A DNA stretch of 64,000 nucleotides from Metridium senile. Taxonomy: Eukaryota; Cnidaria; Anthozoa; Actiniaria; Metridiidae. The notes under the pieces were generated by a model. That model was given only the letters and a program-made list of their open reading frames with translations. It did not search any database and was not told where the DNA came from. The DNA lies in NCBI GenBank assembly GCA_949775045.1, contig OX459096.1, positions 42,448,959 to 42,512,958 on the forward strand, written 5' to 3'. The translations under genes were made by a program, and so were the position numbers. Positions 25,701-36,352 of the stretch are shown here, one piece after another (positions within the stretch are counted from its first letter, which is position 1; every line of letters starts with the position of its first letter).

Positions 25701-28700
25701 ATGCCTGTTACGAGAAAAGTCTCGAAAAACAACATTTCGTCAAATCGCTGCTTCGATCGAGACGCTAATTTTTCTGTCAACTTTGACGGCCTCGTATGAC
25801 AAAATTAACTACTTTACTGATTCCAAAACTTCTTAATATTGTTTATTGACATCTTAAGTTTAAAGTCAAGAATTTACAAAAATATTTAGTTAATTGAAGA
25901 TATTATTTAATTTATTTTTCTATGTGAAATGTTTTGCCTTGTTAAAAGTAGGGCAAAAACAAAAAAATATTTTACTATGTGCTACTCACAATTTTTCAAT
26001 ATAAATCCGTATTCGGAATGTTGAGGTATTAAATATATAACTGTGAAAAATTCAGTTTGGGTAAATGTTATTGAGCGAAGTTATTGAGCTGGGAACTTTT
26101 GCAAAAGTTTGCTTTCGCTGCATAGTCTACTGGATACCGTCTACCTGTCTACTGTCGGCTAACCTATCAGTCCGTGATCAAGTCGAGAACATTTACATAA
26201 ACAATCACGCTCTCCTTTTTTTTCCTGCGAAAGTTCGGAGCTTAATAACTTCGCTAATTTACATTTATCCAAACTGAATTTTTCACAGTTATATATTTAA
26301 TACCTTATCTTTCCAAATACTGATTTTTATTGAGAAAGTTTGAGTAGCACATAGTAAAATATTTTTTTGTTTTTGCCCTACTTTTAACAAGGCAAAACAT
26401 AAATTAAATAATATCTTCAATTAACTAAATATTTTTGTAAATTCTTGACTTTAAACTTAAGATGTCAATAAACAATATTAAGAAGTTTTGGAATCAGTAA
26501 AGTAGTTAATTTTGTCATACGAGGCCGTCAAAGTTGACAGAAAAATTAGCGTCTCGATCGAAGCAGCGATTTGACGAAATGTTGTTTTTCGAGACTTTTC
26601 TCGTAAAACATGCAATATTTTTTAAAAATAAATAAAAGGTAAACATTGCTTGAGTTGTACTGATTTTATTTGATAACATTTTGCTGCTAAAAAGAAAGAA
26701 AATGCGATTATTTATGCAAATCACGTCCGCGACTTGGCAGATTGAATGTGTTTATAATAGCCGACAGTAGAATATGCATAATAAGCAAGATTTTGCGAAA
26801 GTTCGCAGCTCAATAACTTCGCTCAATTACATTTACCCAAGCTGAATTTTTCACAGTTATATATTCAATACCTTAACATTCAGAACCCAGATTATTATTG
26901 AAAAATTTTGTGCTGCACATAGTAAAATATTTTTTTGTTTTTACCCTACTTTTTCTAAGGCGAAAAGTATGACATAGAAAAATAAATAAAATAATATCTT
27001 TAAGTAAATCAATATTTCTATAAAAGCTTGAGTTTAAAGTTAATATACCATTAAACAATATTATGAAAGTTTGGAGTCATTAAAGTAATTAATTTTGCCA
27101 TGCAGGGCCGTCAAAGTTGACATAAAAATTAGCGTCTCGGAGCAGCGATTTGACGAAATTTCGTTTTTTGCGATTTTCTCGTAAAATATGCAATATTTTT
27201 CTTAACTAAAGGCATCATGATTTGTTTCATGTTAAGGGCTATCTATGGTTAAAATATGAGCAAAATCGATTTTTTGAATGTTGCCGCGTTTGCATGGTAT
27301 TTACAGAAATCTTCTCTTAAATATTTGATTTCTATATGTAATATACATGTGGATCGAAACGACCGATGATGTGGATCGAATGTGTCAATGGATTGAAAAA
27401 TGACCTGGATCGAAATGACCTGGATCGAAATGACCTTGGATCAAAAATACCAGTTACCTCTTCTTGATGATGCTCAAGAACAATAATTGTCTGGTTCCTT
27501 TGCTAAAAGTATATATAATGATGACAATAAACTTGATTTTAATTAATGATAATGAGAATTGACAAAATATATTTGCAAACAGTTTTGTAATCGAAACCTG
27601 TGTTCTTTGTTTCAATTTTCAGGGTTTTGGAAGCTTTACTTGTAATTATAAATACAGGATCACCTAATGCTGTTATTGCTATGTCAACGATCTCTAATCT
27701 AGCCTATGAACCAAAGTATGCATTTTAGAATTGTTATTTTTTGAGAATGCTTGTCCTTTCATTCACTCATCCATTTATTCATTCATTTATTTTTTTCATT
27801 TATTCATTCATTCATTTATCAATTCACTGATTTATTCATTAATTCATCCGTTCATTCACTATTTTGTTCGTGGATTCATTAAAATTCATAATATCGATAA
27901 AATATTTCATCCATTCCTCCATCCATTCATTTATCTGGTCATTATTTCCTTCCTTCATTCATTCATTCATTCATTCATTCATTCATTCATTCATTCATTC
28001 ATTCATTCATTCATTCATTCATTCATTCATTCATTCATTCATTCATTCATTCATATGTTTATTTTTTCATCCACCCATCAGGTTTGGAGACCAATTTAGT
28101 GAAATCCTAGGACGTGACTTTCTTAAAATCAGCAAAAATTATTTGGTAAGTTTTGTTGAGTTGGTAAGCTGCAATTTTGAGCTTTTGCAAATTTGAAACT
28201 CTTGTTTAAAAAAATTGTTTGTATCTTCGTTCCCAGCCTCCTACAGCCAGGTGATTTCGCGCGCGCACTTCCGGCTAGATAAGCCAATCAGAAGCATTTT
28301 CGTCGCATCGCCAAAAGTTCCAAAATGGCGTCTTTTGAAAGAGTTGTTTCCCGTGTTAACCCTTTATAAATACGCCCATAACTTTACATTAAACAATTAA
28401 ATGTACCTTGGACAACAAAAGATTTTTACTGCTCTATCAGCATTAAAAAAATAATATAAACATAACCCAAATGCCTAAAAGTCACCGAAATCGTAGCTGT
28501 GTCGAGGCGCCATTTTGGAACTGTTCGTTTTGACAAACAATCCTTTGCGCGCTTCGAAGCGAGATCACCTGGAGAGAGATGCCTGCGGAGGAGGCTAGGA
28601 TAAGAACTAAAAAAGACTGTGGTGTTTTTCTAGTTAACAGTAAAACCCCTTGAAATTGTTCTGGATCTGCAACTGAAATATTTTTTTACTTTTTTCTACA

Positions 28701-31264
28701 GCTACGTTTGAATAAAGTTTGTACCAAAGGACGGGACATCTCTGTCACGTGGTCTGTGACACGTTTAATGTTATCAACAATGCTCAACATGGCGAGGAGT
28801 AGAGTGTGTCGAGAACTGATAGCACGAAATATGGATTGGTGGGATGGCTGTCATCGTTTTATGGTAATAACTGTATATATTGTGATTATCATATTCAGAT
28901 ATCATTAGTATTGTCGTCATCGTCATTGATATCATCTTCATCATTTTTATTGTCATCATCATCATTGCCATCATTATCAACATTGTTATCGTCATCGTCG
29001 ACATTGTTATCGTAATCATCACCATTGTTATTGTCGTCATTGTCATCATTATCATCACCATTGTCATCATTATCATCACCATTGTTATCGTCGTCGTCGT
29101 CGGTCGTCGTCACTGTCATCATCAGCATCACCATTGTCATCATCATCATCACTATTGTTATCGTAATCATCACCATTGTTATCGTCGTCATTGTCATCAT
29201 TATCATCACCATTGTTATCGTAATCATCACCATTGTTATCGTCGTCGTCGTCACTGTCATCATCATCATCACTATTGTTATCGTAATCATCACCATTATC
29301 GTAATCATTGCCATTGTGTTAACTAACCAAATTGAAATATGTCAACCAATTTGATGTTTGTTTTTGACTGACCAGTCTTGTCAACCTCGTTCCCATAACC
29401 CTCTCCCGCCCCAGAATCTATTTCCCGTCCCACCCAAAAGCGAAGGGAGAGGGCCCTGGGAACGAGGTAGCAGTCTTACATTCATGTGAAAACATGATCA
29501 CGGCTGATATTTCTATTCGGTTTATTGTCATAATCATTCATCATTATCATCATTATGAGAAATGCAAGTTCAAAAATGATGACATGATATAAAAACTGAC
29601 AACAGATCCTGACAATTAAATTTGATTCAAAAATCTGGCACCAGCTGCATTCACTCCAACGATAAGATTGATTGTTTTTCTCCAGGATCGCTTTGCACGA
29701 ACAGCTGTGATCAAACAAGACTTCGAAGCACGTGATACTGTTGTGTCTTTACTTGGTCTATTAACTAATGTAAGCTCTGAACCGAATCAAGTCACCGAGG
29801 TTAGTAATTTTAACAATACGGAAGTAAAATATACACTTAGTAGAGTGATTTTCATATGACCGTGAAAGAATTGGCAAACTAATAGTTGTTACTACACTCT
29901 GAACCTATTGTTTTCTTTTCTTCTTTACCAACAAGTACGAACTAAATAGTTCAACGGAAAATCACTCTATTAATAATGGTCTTTTTTGCCATAGATAACA
30001 ATAGACGTTTTCACGGTTCGCATCAAACAACCTCAGCCTCAATAGCGTGTAAAGAATACATTCTTTACAATTTGACTACAGCCCGTGGAGTTTTGTCTTT
30101 CAATTGTTTGATAACGTGTATATTCTTTAAATTACTACGAGCTGTAGTCAAATTATAAAAAAATATAAGTTACACACTATCGAGGTATTGGACGAGAACC
30201 GCGAAACTCAAAACGTCTGTCATCTATAGTTTAGCCGTGATGTGAGGTTTTCACGCTACGGAAAATGCAACTAATGTTATATACATTTGTGTAGGGATAT
30301 AAAGTATTTACTACACAGACATCGTTCAGTACAATTATTTATAGTCCTTTTAACAGTTCCGTTCAGTGACAAGTTCGAGGTTCCAATTGCTGCACATATC
30401 AAAACTATAGTTTATCATGCGCAGCAACTGGAACCTCGACTTCGAACTATCATTCGTGGTCACTGAACGGAACTGTGAACAGGACTATTACTGGATTGAC
30501 GACTGTGTTTTGGCTTTACCTTGTAGGAGGCATGTGATTGGCTGATGACGTCAGTAAAAGACCTTCTTGACTGTTGGGATGATGACATTCTGGAGGTATA
30601 TCAAATAGTATGCAGTGTCTTGTAGGACGGTGGTTTACAGCATAATCAAACACTCAGTCGTACAATCAATCAATAATAAAATGAAATTAATAAATCACTT
30701 TTTTACCGTCTCAATCGTTCTAGCTGGACACGTGTGCCCTACTAATGGGGGAGACTCAGGCACACACTCACTACCTCTACGTTAATTATTGTGCACACAA
30801 CTCGGCTCACATGTTCATTTTTGCGGAGGGAGGAAAACCGGATAGCCCGGAGAAAAACCCTCGTGGCATAGGAGAGAAGAACACATCAAACAAACTCAAC
30901 TCACATATAATCCATACCCGAGCCGGGACTCGAACCTGGACCACAGCAGTGAAAGGCCAGCACTCTCACCGCTAGGCCACCCATGCCACCCATAAAACAA
31001 TCGTGCAATCAATCAATCAGTCATACAAATAATCAAGCAATCAATCATGCAATCAGGTATATCATATAGTATGCTATACTAGTTTACTCGCTAGTTTCCA
31101 TTTATATTGTATGCAGTGTCAAGTAATATCGTGGTTTACAGAACAGAAGATGAATTAATTAATTAAATGAATTAAATCAATCAACCAATCAAACTCTCAG
31201 TCGTACAATCAATCAGTCGTACAATCAATCAATGGGACAAATAATCAAGCAAGCAATCAATGGT

Positions 31265-31305
<41 letters not shown>

Positions 31306-31726
31306 TCAAGAAGAATAAATCGAGCCTTCCAACCTCGATAGGAACGCTTCAGTAGGTTTGGCTGAAATCAATCAATCAATCAATCGTACAGTCAATCAAT
31401 CAAATCAATCAATCAATCAAACAATTAATCAATCAATTGATAAGTAAGTGCATGTTCTGTCTTATATAGCTAACTAATATATGAACTCATTGTTCTTTAC
31501 AGCATTGTGTTTCTCTGCTTCGGTTTCTATTGACACATTCCAAAGTATCGTTAGAAAGGGCGTTATCTGATCAACTATACATACAGTTTATCCCGCTTCT
31601 TCTCAAGGTATGATTACTAATTACTTCCTCCTTTGTTCCGTACCCATCCTCTTTAACGGCAATTTTTGGACCCACAGTAATTGGTCATGCTGTTGTGGGC
31701 TCCTGTCTTCGGATTAAAAAAATGAA

Positions 31727-31819
<93 letters not shown>

Positions 31820-33574
31820 TAAATTAAATAAATTAAATAAATAAGTAAGTAAGTAAGTAAATAGATAAATAAATGAATGAATGAATGAATGAATGGATGA
31901 ATGAATGAATGAATGAATGAATTTTGTCTTCAGGTGCACCCTCAATACCACCAGCCCCCCTCCCCCTACCATGAACAATTAACGGTCCTTATATCTATTT
32001 ATTTGCCATATCCCAACTGTTTCTTTAGTATGGATCATAATGTAATTCTAGCTGATAATTTTTTTGTGTTCAAGGTATCAAGGCCTGTTACTGTTAGATA
32101 TGCTCTAAAATGCCTAGCACTGTGTACAAGTGTCGATGAGAAAGCCAGGCAAGCCACATTCGAAAGTAAAGGTAAGCCAATAAAGTACAAGACATACAGT
32201 TGAGGTATATAAGTATATACTTATATAAAATTTAACAAATATATATATATATGCTGTTTAAACAAATTACATAAACAGACAAAAAAAATCTTGTTTTCTC
32301 ATTAAACAGACGCATTCAATATGTATTTATACTTGCCATTCGTAGATGCAAGTCTAATAAATGATAATAATAATCTTTAATACTTATATGGATCAAATAT
32401 CTATGTGTATAATATAATCAAATGCGCAATAATTTATTATGGTTCAATCACGACAGGGGTAGATGTAGTGGTGAGTTTGCTCTCCTCAGATGACGAGATC
32501 GTTCTAGGGAATGCTGCTTTGTGTCTGGGAGACTGTGCTTTGAATGGTAAACACTTTCTTTTCATTCATGCTAAAAACACGTAAACGTATTTCATGTGGT
32601 GCAATGATATTTGTTATTGTACATCTATTAATCATGTTTGATTGTTCACAATTAGGTCATTCTTGATATATCGGATGTATTACAATTTGCTTACAAGTTT
32701 CATGTGTATTTCATGTGGTGATATTTGTTGTTGTACATCTATTAATCATGTTTTTGTTATTAGGAGTGGTTTGTGAACATCTCTTGGATACTGATATTGT
32801 ACAGATATTACTAAAACACGCCACCAATGATGACTTACAGCAAGACGTTAAGAGAAATGCTGTTTTGTGCTTAGCAAGACTGGCTACAGGACATGAAAGG
32901 TTAGCTCTCCTTTTCTTCCTCCTCTCCCTCTGATCCTATGTCCTCCCCTTCCCCTATCGATTTTGCCCGTTAGCTCTCCTTTTCTTCCTCTTCTCCATCT
33001 GATCCTATGTCCTCCCTTCCCCTATCGATTTTGCCCGTTAGCTCTCCTTTTCTTCCTCCTCTCCCTCTGATCCTATGTCCTCCCCTTCCCCTATCGATTT
33101 TGCCCGTTAGCTCTCCTTTTCTTCCTCTTCTCCATCTGATCCTATGTCCTCCCCTTCCCCTATCGATTTTAATAGTCTCGACACTAATAGGCTGCGAGGG
33201 AGCAGACTACTATCGTTTTTGCCCTCATTTTTTCCCCCAGCCTTGTGCCCAGGGTTTTTTCATTCTCTAGTAAGTGGGGCGGGAAAGCGAAAGGAAAAGC
33301 CCTCGAACGAGGTTGCTTTCTCCCCTAAGTTCGCTATTCTTTTGATAAGTGGGCGTAGCCTTGTATTCTCTTTTATCTCCTCCCCCTTGCGCTCACGGCG
33401 CGTATGCTAGTAATATCATATATTACATATATTATAATTTGTTATTTTATCTTAATTTATGTGATATCATTGAAAAAAGAACCATTTTTGAATTCTTTTG
33501 TTTCCAGGCACCGAGAAGTGTTAAAAAGTCTTCATGGACTAGAGATATTACATTCTGTATATAGCAAAAGTTAA
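16726..33574 (+). CDS. TTC12: TTC12, TPR/armadillo dynein-arm assembly factor
   Basis: Twenty exons with consistent GT-AG phases: 16726-16786, 17355-17707, 18252-18311, 18553-18624, 21127-21187, 21671-21723, 22602-22728, 23322-23397, 23610-23704, 24031-24202, 27623-27715, 28082-28145, 28702-28863, 29686-29799, 30527-30595, 31503-31607, 32075-32171, 32457-32546, 32764-32899, 33508-33574. Total 2127 nt (708 aa), against about 705 aa in human. TTC12 is a cytoplasmic factor for assembly of axonemal dynein arms; human mutations cause a primary ciliary dyskinesia. TPRs occupy roughly residues 100-220 (KLKEQGNTFFKEQNYEEAIK), and ARM-like repeats follow, with conserved VLGNAALCLGDC and LKSLHGLEIL near the end. 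The ATG at 16726 has a good Kozak context and gives MADEQ, like human MADD; an in-frame ATG lies 9 bp upstream. A PAS, AATAAA, is at 33591. Confidence 0.96.
17901..18065. mobile_element. MITE, CAGTGGTACCTCTATTAAG termini
   Basis: Termini CAGTGGTACCTCTATTAAG and CTTAATAGAGGTACCACTG are perfect inverse copies. The interior GGCCGCTT / GTGACCGCTTAATAGAGG recurs at 60760-60996. Confidence 0.8.
18660..20803 (-). mobile_element. Non-LTR retrotransposon (LINE), 5'-truncated, intact RT frame
   Basis: An open frame of about 709 codons (20803-18674) is antisense to TTC12 in its intron 4. Reverse transcriptase blocks in order: GKCQGTDGIFSEHL, KNYRGLSIIATLSKVIS, QFGFRKNRSTCDAIF, FVCFIDLKAAYDWIPRDAL, GCRQGALESPCIFN and the catalytic MYADDIVVF. 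No apurinic endonuclease precedes it and the 5' end of the frame lacks ATG, so the copy is probably 5'-truncated. The stop codon falls in a short (TGA)n tail at 18664-18676, a 3' end style seen in RTE-like and some CR1-like elements. Clade not resolved. The unbroken frame argues for recent insertion. No target duplication could be identified. Confidence 0.85.
21342..21565. mobile_element. MITE, AACAGGTTCCCATTTAAATC family, copy 1
   Basis: Inverted arms contain GATGTGTGCTAAACACA and TGTTTAGCACACATCAAC plus repeated TTTAAATCTGTACTT. Next to TTC12 exon 6. Confidence 0.8.
22190..22320. repeat. T-rich low-complexity tract
   Basis: Runs of TTTTATTTTATTTATT in a TTC12 intron; nothing coding. Confidence 0.6.
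22823..23075. mobile_element. MITE, AACAGGTTCCCATTTAAATC family, copy 2
   Basis: Same family as 21342-21565. The right arm carries extra copies of the 18-bp unit around GAAAGTACAGATTTAAAT, an internal tandem expansion. Confidence 0.8.
24309..24666. mobile_element. MITE with TTA target duplication (PIF/Harbinger-like)
   Basis: Termini AGGCCGATTTACACG and CGTCTAAATCGGCCT, flanked by TTA at 24306-24308 and 24667-24669. A 3-bp TTA duplication is typical of PIF/Harbinger. The interior is many copies of TACGAC/GTCGTA, itself subpalindromic. Confidence 0.8.
25002..27316. mobile_element. 2.3-kb foldback element with TTAA flanks in TTC12
   Basis: The left arm starts GAGAAGATTTCTGAAAATAC; the right arm ends GTATTTACAGAAATCTTCTC. 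Arms of about 1.1 kb are near-identical inverse copies meeting near 26.2 kb. Each arm is built from about two related units of about 0.57 kb sharing TTTGACGGCC..CGTATG and TTCAGCTTGGGTAAATGTAA. TTAA occurs immediately outside both ends (24998-25001, 27317-27320), as after piggyBac-type insertion. No transposase is visible. It lies between TTC12 exons 10 and 11. Confidence 0.8.
27745..28060. repeat. (ATTC)n microsatellite
   Basis: Imperfect TTCATT copies lead into a pure ATTC array at about 27956-28053, just upstream of TTC12 exon 12. Confidence 0.9.
28234..28598. mobile_element. MITE of the CAGCCTCC family
   Basis: Ends CCAGCCTCCTACAGCCAGGT and AGGAGGCTAGG, with inner AGGTGAT / ATCACCT. The interior contains CCAAAATGGCG and CGCCATTTTGG as a further inverted pair. 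TTC12 intron 12. Confidence 0.7.
28900..29320. repeat. Imperfect (ATC)n array
   Basis: Units of CATCATCACCATTGTTATCG and variants over about 400 bp in TTC12 intron 13. Long open frames here are repeat artefacts. Confidence 0.85.
29388..29472. repeat. Hairpin with CCTCGTTCCCA ends
   Basis: CCTCGTTCCCA and TGGGAACGAGG flank inner CCCTCTCCC / GGGAGAGGG. Possible miniature element. Confidence 0.55.
29841..29969. mobile_element. MITE, TAGAGTGATTTTC termini
   Basis: Ends TAGAGTGATTTTC and GAAAATCACTCTA. They resemble the TAGAGYGGTTTTCGTATGAG family clustered at 43.7-49.1 kb. Confidence 0.6.
29992..30227. mobile_element. MITE, ATAGATxACA..GACGTTTT termini
   Basis: ATAGATAACAATAGACGTTT and AAACGTCTGTCATCTAT are inverse. 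Inner GCGTGTAA / TTACACAC and TTTGACTACAGC / GCTGTAGTCAAA pair as well. Confidence 0.7.
30342..30489. mobile_element. MITE, near-perfect palindrome
   Basis: ACAGTTCCGTTCAGTGAC and GTCACTGAACGGAACTGT, with inner GAGGTTCCA / TGGAACCTC and AGTCCT / AGGACT ends. Confidence 0.7.
30690..30987 (-). mobile_element. tRNA-derived SINE, copy 2
   Basis: On the minus strand it starts GGTGGCCTAGCGGTGAGAG, carries B-box GGTTCGAGTCC, and ends GATTGAGACGGTAAAAAAGT. Same family as 14681-14942, with an extra 30-40 bp in the body (CCGGGCTATCCGG region) missing from copy 1. TTC12 intron 15. Confidence 0.85.
31077..31108 (+). mobile_element. Short Penelope-LTR-like fragment
   Basis: TATACTAGTTTACTCGCTAG and following bases match the end of the element carrying the hammerhead at 12286. 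Confidence 0.5.
31195..31445. repeat. (AATC)n-rich tract
   Basis: Interrupted AATC arrays, with a short non-repetitive segment between, in TTC12 intron 15. Confidence 0.8.
31724..31922. repeat. (AAGT)n and (AATG)n microsatellites
   Basis: AAGT array to about 31816, then AAAT and AATG repeats, just upstream of TTC12 exon 17. Confidence 0.9.
32898..33172. repeat. Four-copy 70-bp tandem repeat at the exon 19 donor
   Basis: Four direct copies start GTTAGCTCTCCTTTTCTTCC and contain CTGATCCTATGTCCTCC. The first copy begins with the GT donor of TTC12 exon 19, so the array reproduces the intron start several times without the exon. Confidence 0.85.
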
Positions 33575-33596
33575 TATCACCCTTTTTCACAATAAA

Positions 33597-35581
33597 GATG
33601 ACATCTATTAGCACTGGTGTCTGCTTCTTTGCTTGACAAAGAATTCACATCCTTCCCACAACATTAAAAGTCCAAGTTCGTTAGTTTTCCTTAAATAGAA
33701 TTTTCAAAGTATTTGCAGTCTTTAAATTGTCCTTTTTTCAGTTTGCAAAAACGAGACTGAGTTAAGATATATACAAATACAAATTTTAAAAGCTCGAACA
33801 ACGTCAACAACATAGACAAAAGAAGCTAGGCTCGTCTTCAGTGATATTATCCAAAGCACACATTGGCAAAGCATATCAGTGAGACTTCAGTGCAAGGTTT
33901 CTCCAAGCAGTTGTTTATACTTTAATTGACATTTGTGTCTATCTCAGCGTGAGGTTACTCAAACTATGATTTACTGTAAAATAAACTACCCTTCAAGTTT
34001 TGCTTGTATGCATGATAGCCTAAAAGCAGCGTGTCAACACTGATTATGATTAAACATCAATTCGCGTCAAGAAATGTTTTATATAATTGTACCTAACTTT
34101 CGTTTTGAGGAAGCTATTCAGCTTCCTTTATTCAAGAGCAATAAAGGGACTATTAATTCCGTTTAGCAGCTAAAACAACAACTGTGATTCTTTTTAATAG
34201 TCAACTTGAACATCTTCATACATACAAACAATGTCAAGAGAGGTTAAGAAAATCAAACAATGGTTCGAAGTAGAAAAAGTACGAAATTGAGCAGACTGGC
34301 ACTTCGACTATATTGTTCGAGTTCTAAAAGAATAAAAAACGGCAATTTTAAAGTTTTACTATAATATAGCCTTTTAAAACTTCAATGGATAATCCAATTA
34401 GTTCCTATTGATCTACTGAATGCTAGTTCAAATTTGTTAAAACAAATAAACTGATCAGGAACAAGACGACTGACATGCATGCAGACAGACAGACAGACAG
34501 ACAAACACTCTTCACTTCAAGAGACACACATTTTTCAAATTTTTATCCGAGAAGTGTCTGTTTCAGTTGTGAGATGTAAAGATACTGAAAGTGAATGTGA
34601 TTTTTATCTCGTTCGGTTGGACTAAAAAGACTTCCTTAAACAATACCTAGTCCCCACCCCCACTCCCCTGACTGGATCAGTAATAAACCTGTGTTCGGAC
34701 TAATCCCCATATCTGTCAACACTACAGCTCACAACACAACGGCCATAAATTAATTCTCGGTCTGTTTGCTCGACTGTCGATTTTTCAGGAAATTCCACCA
34801 GTCAATTAAATGATTTCGATGTCAAAAAGAGATTTGACTGGCTAAAAGTATTCACATAAACGATAGTAATGTTGTGTTTGTGTAAATCGTTCTTTAATTG
34901 CAGTATCGAATGACGCGTCATCCGTTCTTAGAGAATGCGTAGCTTTATGAGCAGACCATTAATAACTCCTTGAACAAGTCAATAAATGGCTGATTGCGAC
35001 TAATTGTCTGGTCAATAATCCAACAATGAAGCAATTCATTGAAATCTCTATCATTTGATGTCAAAGCAGCAAGCTGTCACACGTCAGCCAATTACAACTG
35101 ACAATGTGAGCGAGATTGTGTGACATGGCGGGCCGTGCTACAACTGAATACGTAATTAGTTGAAGGAGACGCCGTTTACAACTCAACTCGTAGTACCGAA
35201 AAAAAAAACCGTCTGGCAACTAAAGGACGCTATTCACATCTGCTTGGCTTGGTTTTTGTTTCATAGATGATCCCAATGCTCTGTTTTGGAGGATAACTTT
35301 GACGAGTATAACGACAAAACAGTTTGAAACGTATACGTTTACAACTTCATTGACTAGAGGTCGTAACCGTTTTACTACGAGTGGTATCGAAAAATACAAC
35401 TGTCAAGATAAAAGTCCAGCACGTACATATACTGGCATCGCGATAAGTTACATGCAGTCTGCTATCAGCTGCTGCACATACGAGAATTCTAGTGTTCATA
35501 TTAGGATTGATAGTGATCTAAGTCAGCAACGTAAAACTGCAAATACTGCACTCTGGACATACATACTCGTAGGAATTCTCA
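33597..35581. other. Intergenic/upstream region of the Kip gene
   Basis: No gene seen. A short (CAGA)n lies at about 34484-34503. An open frame at 35299-35652 overlaps the Kip start in another frame and has no domain; it is probably 5' UTR. Confidence 0.5.
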
Positions 35582-36160
35582 ATGTCAATTATGACAGACG
35601 AAAATACACGGAATGGAGTACAAAGGAATTTGTTTGGAACGATACCCAGTGATCATTTGAAAACACAGGAAAGCATGATACGCGAAGCTAATAGAATCAC
35701 CTTAGAAAAATCGCAAAAATGGAACTTTGATTTTGCAACTCATCAACCGCTACCAGGGAGATACAAGTGGAAAAGAGTAGGGAAGAGATTAGAAACTCGA
35801 CGGTCCCCATCACCGGACGAAGTGGAAGAAAGAGCTAATAGTTTACATGATTTATCCACAAGACATTATAACTTACGTCAGAGGAACACTTTGGATTATA
35901 TTGAACGGGATCACGCGGAAGCTAATCAGACTAATCAAGCGAATTTCGTCGTTGAAGGACCTCCTCGCATATTGAACTTTAAATCGTCTTCACAAGGTAC
36001 TTATTATACTTTAACTTTATAGCTCAATACTTTCTCCTTAGCTTAAAATGTCTTTACTGTCTTTATTGCAGATGTGGAGGCAACAACGAAGAAACGAAAA
36101 AAAACTCGGTTAATGCCAAATAGGAGGACTCGGAAAGCTAAAAAGAGCAACCTCTGCTAG
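35582..36160 (+). CDS. Kip-type cyclin-dependent kinase inhibitor (p21/p27/Dacapo family)
   Basis: Exon 1, 35582-35996, and exon 2, 36072-36160, join in phase 1 to give 167 aa. Cip/Kip proteins bind cyclin-CDK complexes in the nucleus and block the kinase. The cyclin-docking RxLFG motif is RNLFG (15-19) and the CDK-binding box is KWNFDFATHQPLPGRYKW (46-63), as in p27. The FYY-type 3-10 helix that plugs the ATP site in p27 is not visible after the box. The C-terminus is very basic (KKRKK, NRRTRKAKK), a likely nuclear localisation signal. A second possible last exon starts at 36243. Start is the first ATG (MSIMTD); an in-frame ATG follows at codon 4. Orthology to a single vertebrate CDKN1 paralogue is not claimed. 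Confidence 0.9.
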
Positions 36161-36242
36161 TTTAATAGACCTATATAGATATAAACTGATACAAAAAGCA
36201 CTTTTGTTTTATATTAAAACTTCTTTATTTGATATTATGCAG

Positions 36243-36352
36243 CTGAGCAATTTTCCTTCGAGACTGAAGGAGAAAAGTCTAATTACGAAAAAAACTCTGA
36301 TAAGCAGACTGATAAACTCGTTGTAGAAAAGGTTAGATGCACTGCATGGTAA
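36243..36352 (+). CDS. Alternative last exon of the Kip gene (candidate)
   Basis: A CAG acceptor precedes 36243. Joined in phase 1 to the end of exon 1 (35996), the frame is AEQFSFETEGEKSNYEKNSD and continues to a stop at 36350-36352, giving 174 aa. This tail is acidic, unlike the basic tail from 36072-36160. It contains a possible GT donor after GAAAAG (about 36331), so it may splice further. Inferred from splice signals only. Confidence 0.45.

Noticed and set aside
27731..28196. His/Ser/Phe/Ile-repeat proteins
   Set aside because: Translation of the (ATTC)n microsatellite; real coding here is TTC12 exon 12 in its own frame.
28774..29354. Met/Ile/Asp-rich open frames
   Set aside because: Translation of the imperfect (ATC)n array in a TTC12 intron.
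35299..35652. 117-codon open frame before the Kip gene
   Set aside because: Overlaps the Kip start in another frame and has no domain; most likely 5' UTR.
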